A stretch of DNA of 60,905 bases from Phycisphaerae bacterium. Its GTDB lineage: Bacteria > Planctomycetota > Phycisphaerae > Sedimentisphaerales > UBA12454. Below the pieces are notes generated by a model that saw only the letters and a program-made list of their open reading frames with translations, did no database searches and was not told the origin of the DNA. Every line of letters begins with the position of its first letter. The stretch's first letter is position 1. Location of the stretch: the NCBI GenBank assembly GCA_026386845.1, contig JAPLMW010000028.1, forward strand, positions 66,729 through 127,633. The letters are read 5' to 3'. This document shows positions 49,771 through 58,204 of this stretch, piece by piece. A program made the position numbers and the translations under genes.

Positions 49771-50859
49771 TCACTGTGGTTCTAATTTTTCAAGTATCTT
49801 TTGATTTATCTCGATATTTGCTTTTTTAACCGTATCACCTACTAACTGGTCATATTGCTGGTCAAGATATTTTGTTTTCACCACAGCCTTGATGTTTTCA
49901 TAGGGAAGATAACTGCCGGAAATTTTTGAAATACATTTTACCACATAAACTGTATTTTCAGAAACGGCCAGTTTTAAACTCTGGCCGGGAACCAGTGCCT
50001 TAACCTTTTTAAAGTTTTTGCTGTTGGTAAAAATCTCGCCGAGCCGATCATTGTTGATCTCATCGAATCGGCGGTAAGAAACCTTTATATCCTTTCTATC
50101 AACATACCCTTGCATTATCTGTTCAATACCTCGTCCCCCCTTTATGTTGGAAAGAATTTTTCTGGCCGTCGATTCCAATAGTTCAGCGTTTTTTTTAGGA
50201 TTAGACTGCTCCGTAACTTGTATGGTAACCATCTCAAGTGTTAGCGTTTCCGCCATTTTAAAGATATCACATTTGTGCTCGTCGTAAAATGCTCTTAACT
50301 TTTGTTCAGTTACACCAAATTGTTCCTGCGATAATTTTTCTTTGGCTTGTATTTGCAGGTTGGCCATCCAGTGTCCATAATACTGGAGCTGTGTGTAGCG
50401 GACTGGCCCGTAGATAACCCGTTTTTGCTGCACCGCTTTTTCTCTCTCGCGGTTCAGCTTTTCGAGATTGTCAAGAAAAACAGAATAACTGGTATCCTGG
50501 ATCAGTCCGAGTTCTTTGAATAAGATCTGCTGAACCTTTTCCGAGACGACATGTTCGATCGTTCTTTTGCGAAGTATTGCTTTGGGAGTTGTGCCCTCAC
50601 AATCGTGATCCCAGAAGCCTTTGCCGTAATCCAGATTGTACCGTGTTTTAACATATTCAAACACGCCGGCTCGTTCCTGCTGCATGAACCATCTGAATTC
50701 TTCAATGCTGACTGCGTATCCATTCACAAAGAGAAGGGGCTCTTTATCCGGAGGTGCATCGATTGCTTTTGCTGATAAAAGAATCGATGTCGTAAAAAAC
50801 CATAGAAGAAATATTTGCCTGCAATTATATTTCACGTTTATTTCAAACGGCAAATTCAT
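49771..50859 (-). CDS. SurA/PpiC-like peptidyl-prolyl isomerase (foldase), secreted
   Basis: 362 aa; signal-like N-terminus, SurA-N-like region, C-terminal region resembling parvulin (GRGIEQIMQGY...LVPGQSLKLAVSENTVYVVKCISKISG); ATGA overlap with the upstream gene. Confidence 0.65.
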   Translation of the reverse strand: MNLPFEINVKYNCRQIFLLWFFTTSILLSAKAIDAPPDKEPLLFVNGYAVSIEEFRWFMQQERAGVFEYVKTRYNLDYGKGFWDHDCEGTTPKAILRKRTIEHVVSEKVQQILFKELGLIQDTSYSVFLDNLEKLNREREKAVQQKRVIYGPVRYTQLQYYGHWMANLQIQAKEKLSQEQFGVTEQKLRAFYDEHKCDIFKMAETLTLEMVTIQVTEQSNPKKNAELLESTARKILSNIKGGRGIEQIMQGYVDRKDIKVSYRRFDEINNDRLGEIFTNSKNFKKVKALVPGQSLKLAVSENTVYVVKCISKISGSYLPYENIKAVVKTKYLDQQYDQLVGDTVKKANIEINQKILEKLEPQ

Positions 50860-52571
50860 ATATTTGACAACCAGTTTTCTGCCAGTTTCGAGAAATCAAC
50901 AAAATTAACTCTGCCGCTTTTATCGATATCGCATCCACCGCACCAGTCCGGTGCGATGCAGCTATTGAGCCATTGTCCTGCCAATTCCCGCATATCGTTC
51001 CAGTCCACAATGCCGTCTGTTGCCGCATCTCCGATTATATATTCATTTGCACCTCTGTCGGCTATGCCGTTTATCGGAACTGGATTGCCCCAGTAATCTT
51101 TCCCGCCGTTATTTGCTATCGTCATACCGCTATCGACACATGGAGAATATGGCCGCAGCATATAACCATCTACACTGTCCAATCCTATTCCACCGGTGCC
51201 GGGATTAACAAGATTCGGATCGCTTGTCAGCTTGTTGGGGTCATTCGGCTCGCCTGAAGGATGGTTGCCATAGAAAACGTTGTGGCTGAATATCCGGGTG
51301 GCCCCGCTAAACCACTGATAGCTGGCGGTAGGGCTCATATTGTAGAAAATGTTGTTATAAAAATAATATGTCTTTGTGGTGGTACGCCTGTCGTCGATAA
51401 TCCTCGGCGAAAGATCCGAAGGTATGTACACAGTGTTATTGTAAATATACGTGCTTGTGTTCGCATAATTCATGCAGAAAATGCTGCCCTTGTCATTGCG
51501 GCTGATGTTGTATCTCACAATGACGTTGTCGTCCGCCGCGACAGTGCACTGCCAGAATAAACCGTGATTGTTATTATGGCTGTAACTGTACTGGAAGATA
51601 CAATGAGGACTTTGAAGGTCAGCGTCGTAAAGACTGCCGTCGCCGCCGGTTGTTTTATTAAGATACCCTTCGTTGTATTGAAACACCGTTCCCCGGCAAC
51701 TGCGTGAGAATATCGTATTGCCCGTTAAGGCACGTTCTGCCGTGTCCCAGCAGACATTGTATTCGATAAGACCGGTTTCATCAGTCAGCCGAATTATCAT
51801 CGCATTCTTTGCGACGTCGTTTATTGAGTTGTTACGTATTACAAGGTTTGTTATTTTCCGCTTGTCCCAGGCGGCCGTTCCAGGATAGTCAGACACGGAT
51901 TTCTGGTTGTTAATGGCGATTCCCTGATTGTCAACCGTTGATATCACACAGCCTTCAATGAGAATATCGTTAAACCGTGTGGGCGTGTTAGTATCATCAA
52001 TGGTTTCCACAATTATGCCGCCTGTCCGCTTGCCCTCCATGCTCGTTTCATCAACTATGCCCTTTATGTTATGAATGTAACAATTTCGCACATATAAATG
52101 TTCAACCGTCCCAAAGTTTGATGCGCTTAGATAGACCCCTCTCCGGTCACCTTCAGCGGCATTATAGTCAGTGGTTATCTCGAGGTTATTGATTTCCCAA
52201 TACGACTGGTTGGACAAATAAACCACACCATTGCCCGTGGTGGTGCCGCTATTGATTATCGGTTTTGCGCCGGTGCCGTACATATCAATTACGATGGGAT
52301 TGCCGGATGCGCCGGAGCCAAGGGGATGAAGCTGCGTAGTGCCCGTCCAACTGCCATCTGCCTTGAAAAGGATTTGATCGCCCGCTACAAATGTCGTGAC
52401 GTTGACTTTAGTGAGCGTTTTCCACGGCGTACTCGTACTGGTTCCATTGTTTGTATCGTTTCCATCTACGGAATCCACATAATACGTAACAGCCCGCAAC
52501 GGTGCTGCAGCCATCACAAATACTGCTAAAATCACATATCGTTTAATGACTATTTCAAACGGAAAATTCAT
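50856..52571 (-). CDS. Secreted right-handed beta-helix protein with C-terminal dockerin-like domain (paralog A)
   Basis: Signal peptide YVILAVFVMAAAPLRA; TYYVDSVDGNDTNNGTSTSTPWKTL; C-terminus DGIVDWNDMRELAGQWLNSC...CDIDKSGRVNFVDFSKLAENWLSNI. Confidence 0.85.
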   Translation of the reverse strand: MNFPFEIVIKRYVILAVFVMAAAPLRAVTYYVDSVDGNDTNNGTSTSTPWKTLTKVNVTTFVAGDQILFKADGSWTGTTQLHPLGSGASGNPIVIDMYGTGAKPIINSGTTTGNGVVYLSNQSYWEINNLEITTDYNAAEGDRRGVYLSASNFGTVEHLYVRNCYIHNIKGIVDETSMEGKRTGGIIVETIDDTNTPTRFNDILIEGCVISTVDNQGIAINNQKSVSDYPGTAAWDKRKITNLVIRNNSINDVAKNAMIIRLTDETGLIEYNVCWDTAERALTGNTIFSRSCRGTVFQYNEGYLNKTTGGDGSLYDADLQSPHCIFQYSYSHNNNHGLFWQCTVAADDNVIVRYNISRNDKGSIFCMNYANTSTYIYNNTVYIPSDLSPRIIDDRRTTTKTYYFYNNIFYNMSPTASYQWFSGATRIFSHNVFYGNHPSGEPNDPNKLTSDPNLVNPGTGGIGLDSVDGYMLRPYSPCVDSGMTIANNGGKDYWGNPVPINGIADRGANEYIIGDAATDGIVDWNDMRELAGQWLNSCIAPDWCGGCDIDKSGRVNFVDFSKLAENWLSNI

Positions 52572-52636
52572 ATATTTGACAACCACCTTTCTGCCAGTTT
52601 CGAGAAATCAACAAAATCAACTCGGCCGCTTTTGAC
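52570..52636 (-). pseudogene. Orphan dockerin-like 3' end remnant
   Basis: Minus strand translates KSGRVDFVDFSKLAERWLSNI*, directly before the start of paralog A and without an upstream ORF. Confidence 0.75.
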
Positions 52637-52737
52637 GCAGACCGGTGACAAAAAGATTCGCTCTGCCGCCAAAATGAATTTTTAGAGGTATCCTAATCCT
52701 AAAATATTAAGCGTCCTATTATAGCATACTGGTATTC

Positions 52738-55665
52738 TTATTGCCAGCATTCTTCTGCTGGATTGCGGTTGCAGGTCAACCAGTCTTCCGCGAACTGGAG
52801 TATTTCGAGCCAATCGCCGGCCCATACATTCGACAGGATGGCATAATCGAAGAAATTCACCTGACAGTCGCCGTCAATGTCAGAGGCTATCGGAGCAGTA
52901 CAGCTCCATTTCAAAGTTGTAGCGTTTGCATCTGGCGACCAGCCGGTTTCATTGTGATTTTCGCTGAGGTCGCGAGCCTTTACCGTGTATGTATAACTCG
53001 TACTCGGCGACAGGTCTGTATCGGTGTAGTTCGGCTCTGCCTGCCATCCGCTGTTATGGTCGGTAATGGTAGTATTGGCAAAGTAGTACTCAATACCGCT
53101 TATATCTGTTGCTATCGTCGCTGTCATTGTAATAGAACTGCCGCTGGTCGCATTTGGTTCAATTGCCCATGTCATCGGATTAGGCGAAGGCGCGTTGGTA
53201 TCCGGCGGTGCATTTGTTGTGGCTGATGCCGGCGGCGAAGAAGCCGCTGTCTCATTATTGCTTGTACTCAAATCACGCGCCTTTACGGTGTATGTGTACG
53301 TCGTGCTGGGCGACAGGTCTGTATCGGTATATGTCGTACCCGCCTGCCAGCCGCTGTCATGGCCACCACCTGCCGTGCAGGCAAAATAATATTCTACGCC
53401 GCTGATATCTGTAGCGGTTGTCGCCGTCATGGCAATCGAGGTGGGGCCTGTTGAGTGCGGTGTTGTTGCCCAAGTCATAGGATTCGGTGTAGGCGCGTTG
53501 ATATCGGCTAATGTGGCAAAATTCTCGGAAGACCATCCGCCTGTGTTTTGGGCGAGACTGGTATCATGTGCTATTACCTGATAACTGTATGTGCCTGGAT
53601 TAAGACCTGTATCGATATATGTGCTGCTTGCCTGCCAGCCGCTGTCATGCTCGCCGTCTGCAATGCTTGTGAAGTAGTATTCAACGCCGCTGTCATCAGT
53701 TGCGGTAGTAGCGGTCATTGAAATCGAATTACTGCTGACCTGATGCGGCACAACTGCCCACGTCATTGGATTAGGCTGTGGCGGGCTGGTATCCGCCGCC
53801 GTAGTCGCGGAGGCAGGTGTTGAATCCGCGGTTACATTGAGATTTTCGCTGAGGTCGCGAGCCTTCACCGTGTATGTATAACTCGTGCTGGACACCAGAC
53901 CTGTATCAGTATATGTCGCACCGGACTGCCAGCCGCTGTTATGGTCGGCAATGGTGGTATTGGCGAAGTAATACTCCACACCGCTGATATCTGTAGCAGT
54001 TGTTGCCGTCATGGAAATCGAGGTGGGGCCTGTTGAGTGCGGTGTTGTTGCCCACGTCATCGGGTTAGGTGTTGGTGCGTTGGTGTCCGATACTATGGGT
54101 GCCCACTCGTGGGCCCCTCTGTCTGTAAGGCTGTTGTATGGAACACTATTGCCCCAGTAATCCAGTCCGCCATTACCGGCAATCGTCATACCGGAATCTA
54201 TGCAGGGCGAACCTGCCTGCAGCATATAACCATCGACGGTATCAAGACCGATACCGCCGCTGCCCGGATTAACGAGCATCGGATTGCTGGTCAGCTTGTG
54301 CGCATCGCTCGGCTCGCCCGATGGATGCACTCCATAAAACACGTTGTAATTAAATGTTTTAGTCATGCTGCTAAAATCATAGGAGGCACCCGTGTTCAGG
54401 ATGTAGAAGATATTATTATATGCATATATGGTATGCGTAGCCTGTCTGTAATCGAAGAGTAGTTGTGAAGTGGCGGTGTTGGGAATATACACCGTGTTGT
54501 TGTAAATGTAGGAGCTGGCCGTCGCGCCGGAATCGCCGCTGAAAGCGAAAATAATGCCCTTGTCATTGCGGCTTATGTTGTATCGCACAAGAACGTTGCT
54601 GTTTGCGCCATCGGTGGATGGGTATGTCCAGAACAAACCCTGCGTATTGTCATGGCTGTAGCTGTATTGAAAAACGATGCTCGGACTCCGAAGGTCCGCG
54701 TCATAGAGACTGCCGTCATGGTCTGAAGGGGCTGGACCCGCGTTGTTGCCATATCCCTCATTATACTGGAATACAGTGCCCCGGCAACTGGCGGTAAATA
54801 TGGTATTGCCGGAGTCAAGTGTCGCCGTATTGTATAATAAATTATTTTCAACCAGACAGCTCTCATCTGTGTTCCGGATGATCATCGCGTTCTTGGTTAT
54901 GTCACTTATCACGTTGTTCCGTATTATAACGTTGGTCGCCTTCATGGCATTCCATGCAGTAGTCCCAGGATAAACACTGGACGTCCCCTTGACGGCGACG
55001 ATACCCTGATTACGGCATGTTGTAATTGTGTTGTCTTCGATCAGAATATCGTTAAACCGAGTCGTACTGCTCCTGCCTTCCACAAGTATCCCGCCGGTCC
55101 GCTTGGCAGTGGTATCGCTGTCTGACAAGCTGAGTAGACCCTTTATATGGTGAATATAACAGTTTCGCACATAAAGGTGATTAAAAGTCGTCGAGGCGGT
55201 ACTCGCGCCCAAATATATCCCTCTCCTCTCACCATTGTCGGCAGTATAGTCAGTGGTTATTTCAAGGTTATTGATTTCCCAATACGACTGATTATCCAGC
55301 CACACCGTTCCAGTATTTAGCCCAACGGTATTGCCGCTATTGATTATCGGTTTTCCGGCATTCGGGTCGCCGTACATATCGATTATGATGGGGTTGCCGG
55401 ATGAGCCGGAGCCAAGGGGATGAAGCTGTGTGGTGCCTGTCCAACTGCAGCCTGCCTTGAAAAGAAGGCTGTCCCCCGCCGCGAAGGTCTTGGTATTGAC
55501 TTTAGCGAGTGTTTTCCACGCGTTACCTTGGCTGGTTCCACTGTTTGCGTCATTACCGTTCACGGAATCCACATAATACGTAACAGCCTGTAGCTGTGCT
55601 GCCGCCAGTGCGAACACCGCTAAAATAACATATCGTTTAATGACTATTTCAAATGGCAAATTCAT
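52738..55665 (-). CDS. Secreted right-handed beta-helix protein with four FN3-like repeats and divergent dockerin-like C-terminus (paralog B)
   Basis: 975 aa; MNLPFEIVIKRYVILAVFALAAAQLQAVTYYVDSVNGND; four repeats of about 98 aa; SDIDGDCQVNFFDYAILSNVW. Confidence 0.85.
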   Translation of the reverse strand: MNLPFEIVIKRYVILAVFALAAAQLQAVTYYVDSVNGNDANSGTSQGNAWKTLAKVNTKTFAAGDSLLFKAGCSWTGTTQLHPLGSGSSGNPIIIDMYGDPNAGKPIINSGNTVGLNTGTVWLDNQSYWEINNLEITTDYTADNGERRGIYLGASTASTTFNHLYVRNCYIHHIKGLLSLSDSDTTAKRTGGILVEGRSSTTRFNDILIEDNTITTCRNQGIVAVKGTSSVYPGTTAWNAMKATNVIIRNNVISDITKNAMIIRNTDESCLVENNLLYNTATLDSGNTIFTASCRGTVFQYNEGYGNNAGPAPSDHDGSLYDADLRSPSIVFQYSYSHDNTQGLFWTYPSTDGANSNVLVRYNISRNDKGIIFAFSGDSGATASSYIYNNTVYIPNTATSQLLFDYRQATHTIYAYNNIFYILNTGASYDFSSMTKTFNYNVFYGVHPSGEPSDAHKLTSNPMLVNPGSGGIGLDTVDGYMLQAGSPCIDSGMTIAGNGGLDYWGNSVPYNSLTDRGAHEWAPIVSDTNAPTPNPMTWATTPHSTGPTSISMTATTATDISGVEYYFANTTIADHNSGWQSGATYTDTGLVSSTSYTYTVKARDLSENLNVTADSTPASATTAADTSPPQPNPMTWAVVPHQVSSNSISMTATTATDDSGVEYYFTSIADGEHDSGWQASSTYIDTGLNPGTYSYQVIAHDTSLAQNTGGWSSENFATLADINAPTPNPMTWATTPHSTGPTSIAMTATTATDISGVEYYFACTAGGGHDSGWQAGTTYTDTDLSPSTTYTYTVKARDLSTSNNETAASSPPASATTNAPPDTNAPSPNPMTWAIEPNATSGSSITMTATIATDISGIEYYFANTTITDHNSGWQAEPNYTDTDLSPSTSYTYTVKARDLSENHNETGWSPDANATTLKWSCTAPIASDIDGDCQVNFFDYAILSNVWAGDWLEILQFAEDWLTCNRNPAEECWQ
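52912..54087 (-). repeat. Four tandem repeats (about 98 aa each) in paralog B
   Basis: D(T/I)(N/S)(A/P)P.PNPMTWA..P......SI.MTAT.ATD.SG(V/I)EYYF.....D.HSGW-type repeats, four copies. Confidence 0.85.
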
Positions 55666-55670
55666 ATATT

Positions 55671-58190
55671 TTACAACCAGTTTTCCGCCAGTTTCGAGAA
55701 ATCAACAAAATCAACTGTGCCGCTTTTATCAATATCGCATCCATTGCACCAATCTGGCGAGCTGCATGTATTGAGCCACTGACCGGCAAATATCTGCATA
55801 TCGTTCCAGTTCACAATGCCGTCCTTTGTCACATCTCCAGGTATATCATCGAATACCTCGATGGTAGCAAACTGTTCGTCGGACCATCCGCCTGTGTTGT
55901 GGGCGAGACTGGTATCACGTGCTCTTACCTGATAACTGTATGTGCCCAGACTAAGACCTGTATCGATATATGTGCTGCTTGCCTGCCAGCCGCTGTCATG
56001 CTCGCTGTCTGCAATGTTTGTGAAGTAGTATTCAACGCCGCTGTCATCAGTTGCGGTAGTAGCTGTCATTGAAATTGCATTACTGCTGACCTGATGCGGC
56101 GTAATTGCCCACGTTATAGGATTAGGCAGTGGCGGGCTGGTATCCGCCGCCGTGGTCGCGGAGGCAGGTGGTGAATCCGCGGTTACATTGAGATTTTCGC
56201 TGAGGTCGCGAGCCTTCACCGTGTATGTATAACTCGTGCTGGGCACCAGACCTGTATCAGTATATGTCGGACTTGCCTGCCAGCCGTTGTTATGTCCGCC
56301 GCCCGCGGTACAGGTGAAGTAGTATTCAACACCACAGGCATCTACAGCGGTTGTCGCCGTCATGGCAATCGAGGTGGGGCTTGTTGAGTGTGGTGGTGTT
56401 GCCCATGTCATCGGGTTCGGCCTCGGCGCAGTTGTATCCGATGGGTCTGTGCCAGGCCACTCATAAAATCCTCTGTCGGTTATGCCATTGTACGGCATTT
56501 CATTGCCCCAGTAGTCAAATCCGCCGTTATTGGCAATGTTCATACCGGAATCTATACAGGGCGAATCCGGCTGAAGTTTATAGCCATCAACGGTATCCAG
56601 ACCAAGTCCAGTTACCACATACAACCAGTTCTTTGCCAGTTTCGAGAAGTCAACAAAATCAACTTGGCCGCTTTTATCAATATCGCATCCGCCGCACCAG
56701 TCCGGTTCGATGCAGCTATTGAGCCATTGACCTGCCAATTCCTGCATATCGCTCCAGTCCACAATGACGTCATTTATCACATCTCCTGGTATATCACCAG
56801 TGCCCGGATTAACGAGCATGGGATCGCTTGTCAACCTGTTGGGATCATCATTGTCATTTGGTTCACCTGAAGGACAGTGGCTGTCGTTATAGAAAACGTT
56901 ATGGCTGAATATCCGGGTGGCCCCGCTAAGAAAGTTGTATGTGGCGGTAGTGCTCATATTGTAGAAAATGTTGTTGTAAAAATAATATGCCTTTGTGGTG
57001 GCTTGCTTGTCGTCGATAATCGTCGGCGAAAGATCCGAAGGTATATACACAGTGTTATTGTAAACATACGTGCTTGTGTTCGCATAACTCATACAAAAAA
57101 TGCGCCCCTTGTCGTTGCGGCTGATGTTGTATCTCACAATGACGTTGTCGTCCGCCGGGTCAGTGCACTGGGTAAACAAACCATCATTGTTATTATGGCT
57201 GTAACTGTACTGGAAGATACACTTGGGGCTTTGCATGTCCGCGTCATAGAGACTGCCGTCTTTGCTGCCGTCGGCTTTATTAAGATACCCTTCGTTGTAT
57301 TGAAACACCGTTCCCCGGCAACTGCGTGAGAATATCGTATTGCCCGTTAAGGCACGTTCTGCCGTGTCCCAGCAGACATTGTATTCGATAAGACCGGTTT
57401 CATCAGTCAGCCGGATTATCATCGCATTCTTTGCAACATCATTTATGGAATTGTTCCGAATAATAACATTCGTAAACTTTCGTCTATCCCAATAAGTCGT
57501 ACCGGGATAATCAGTTGATGCAACCTTGTTGTTCAAGGCGATTCCCTGTTGGTCAACCGTTGATATCACACAGTTTTCAATGAGAATATCGTTAAACCGA
57601 GTAGGCGTCGTATTATCAGCAACGGTTTCCACAACTATGCCGCCGGTCCGTTTGGCTTCAAGGTCACCATCCGTGCCGATTTTGCCCTTTATATTGTGAA
57701 TATAGCAATTTCGCACATATAAATGTTGCACTGTCCCAAAGTTTGATGCGGCAAGATAAATTCCTCTCCTGTCGCCGCCGCTGTTTGCATCATTGATTAC
57801 TTCGAGGTTATTAATCTCCCAATACTTCTGATTGTATAAATAAACCGCGCCATTACCAATTACACCGTTCCCATCAATAATCGGTTTTCCGGCATTTGGG
57901 TCGCCGTACATATCAATAACGATCGGGTTAATAGGAGGACCGGCCGCCCCGGAGCCAAGGGGATGAAGCTGGCCTATCCAGATACCGCCCGCCTTGAAAA
58001 GAAGGTAGTCCCCCGCCGCAAATGTCTTGGCGTTGACTTTAGCGAGTGTTTTCCACGCAGTACCTTCGCTGGTGCCGTTGTATGTATCGTTTCCATCTAC
58101 GGAATCCACATAATACGTAACAGCCTGCAGTTGTGCTGCCGCCAGTGCGAATACCGCTAAAATCACATATCGTTTAATGACTGCACGCAT
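55671..58190 (-). CDS. Secreted right-handed beta-helix protein with an internal dockerin-like insert, two FN3-like repeats and C-terminal dockerin-like domain (paralog C)
   Basis: 839 aa; as paralogs A/B, with GDVINDVIVDWSDMQELAGQWLNSC...DIDKSGQVDFVDFSKLAKNWL inside the beta-helix region and a second copy at the C-terminus. Confidence 0.85.
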   Translation of the reverse strand: MRAVIKRYVILAVFALAAAQLQAVTYYVDSVDGNDTYNGTSEGTAWKTLAKVNAKTFAAGDYLLFKAGGIWIGQLHPLGSGAAGPPINPIVIDMYGDPNAGKPIIDGNGVIGNGAVYLYNQKYWEINNLEVINDANSGGDRRGIYLAASNFGTVQHLYVRNCYIHNIKGKIGTDGDLEAKRTGGIVVETVADNTTPTRFNDILIENCVISTVDQQGIALNNKVASTDYPGTTYWDRRKFTNVIIRNNSINDVAKNAMIIRLTDETGLIEYNVCWDTAERALTGNTIFSRSCRGTVFQYNEGYLNKADGSKDGSLYDADMQSPKCIFQYSYSHNNNDGLFTQCTDPADDNVIVRYNISRNDKGRIFCMSYANTSTYVYNNTVYIPSDLSPTIIDDKQATTKAYYFYNNIFYNMSTTATYNFLSGATRIFSHNVFYNDSHCPSGEPNDNDDPNRLTSDPMLVNPGTGDIPGDVINDVIVDWSDMQELAGQWLNSCIEPDWCGGCDIDKSGQVDFVDFSKLAKNWLYVVTGLGLDTVDGYKLQPDSPCIDSGMNIANNGGFDYWGNEMPYNGITDRGFYEWPGTDPSDTTAPRPNPMTWATPPHSTSPTSIAMTATTAVDACGVEYYFTCTAGGGHNNGWQASPTYTDTGLVPSTSYTYTVKARDLSENLNVTADSPPASATTAADTSPPLPNPITWAITPHQVSSNAISMTATTATDDSGVEYYFTNIADSEHDSGWQASSTYIDTGLSLGTYSYQVRARDTSLAHNTGGWSDEQFATIEVFDDIPGDVTKDGIVNWNDMQIFAGQWLNTCSSPDWCNGCDIDKSGTVDFVDFSKLAENWL
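55858..56438 (-). repeat. Two tandem FN3-like repeats in paralog C, matching repeats 1-2 of paralog B
   Basis: DTTAPRPNPMTWATPPHSTSPTSIAMTATTAVD... and DTSPPLPNPITWAITPHQVSSNAISMTATTATDDSGVEYYF... Confidence 0.8.
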
Positions 58191-58204
58191 AACTTTATCC
58201 TTAT

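Noticed and set aside
52912-54087. Regularly spaced repeats considered as a CRISPR array
   Set aside because: Repeats are about 294 bp, in frame and protein-coding (FN3-like); no short identical repeats with unique spacers.
56877-57329. Plus-strand 150-aa ORF with a similar plus ORF at 51261-51560
   Set aside because: Similarity between them is explained by duplication of the beta-helix genes on the minus strand, not by an independent antisense gene.
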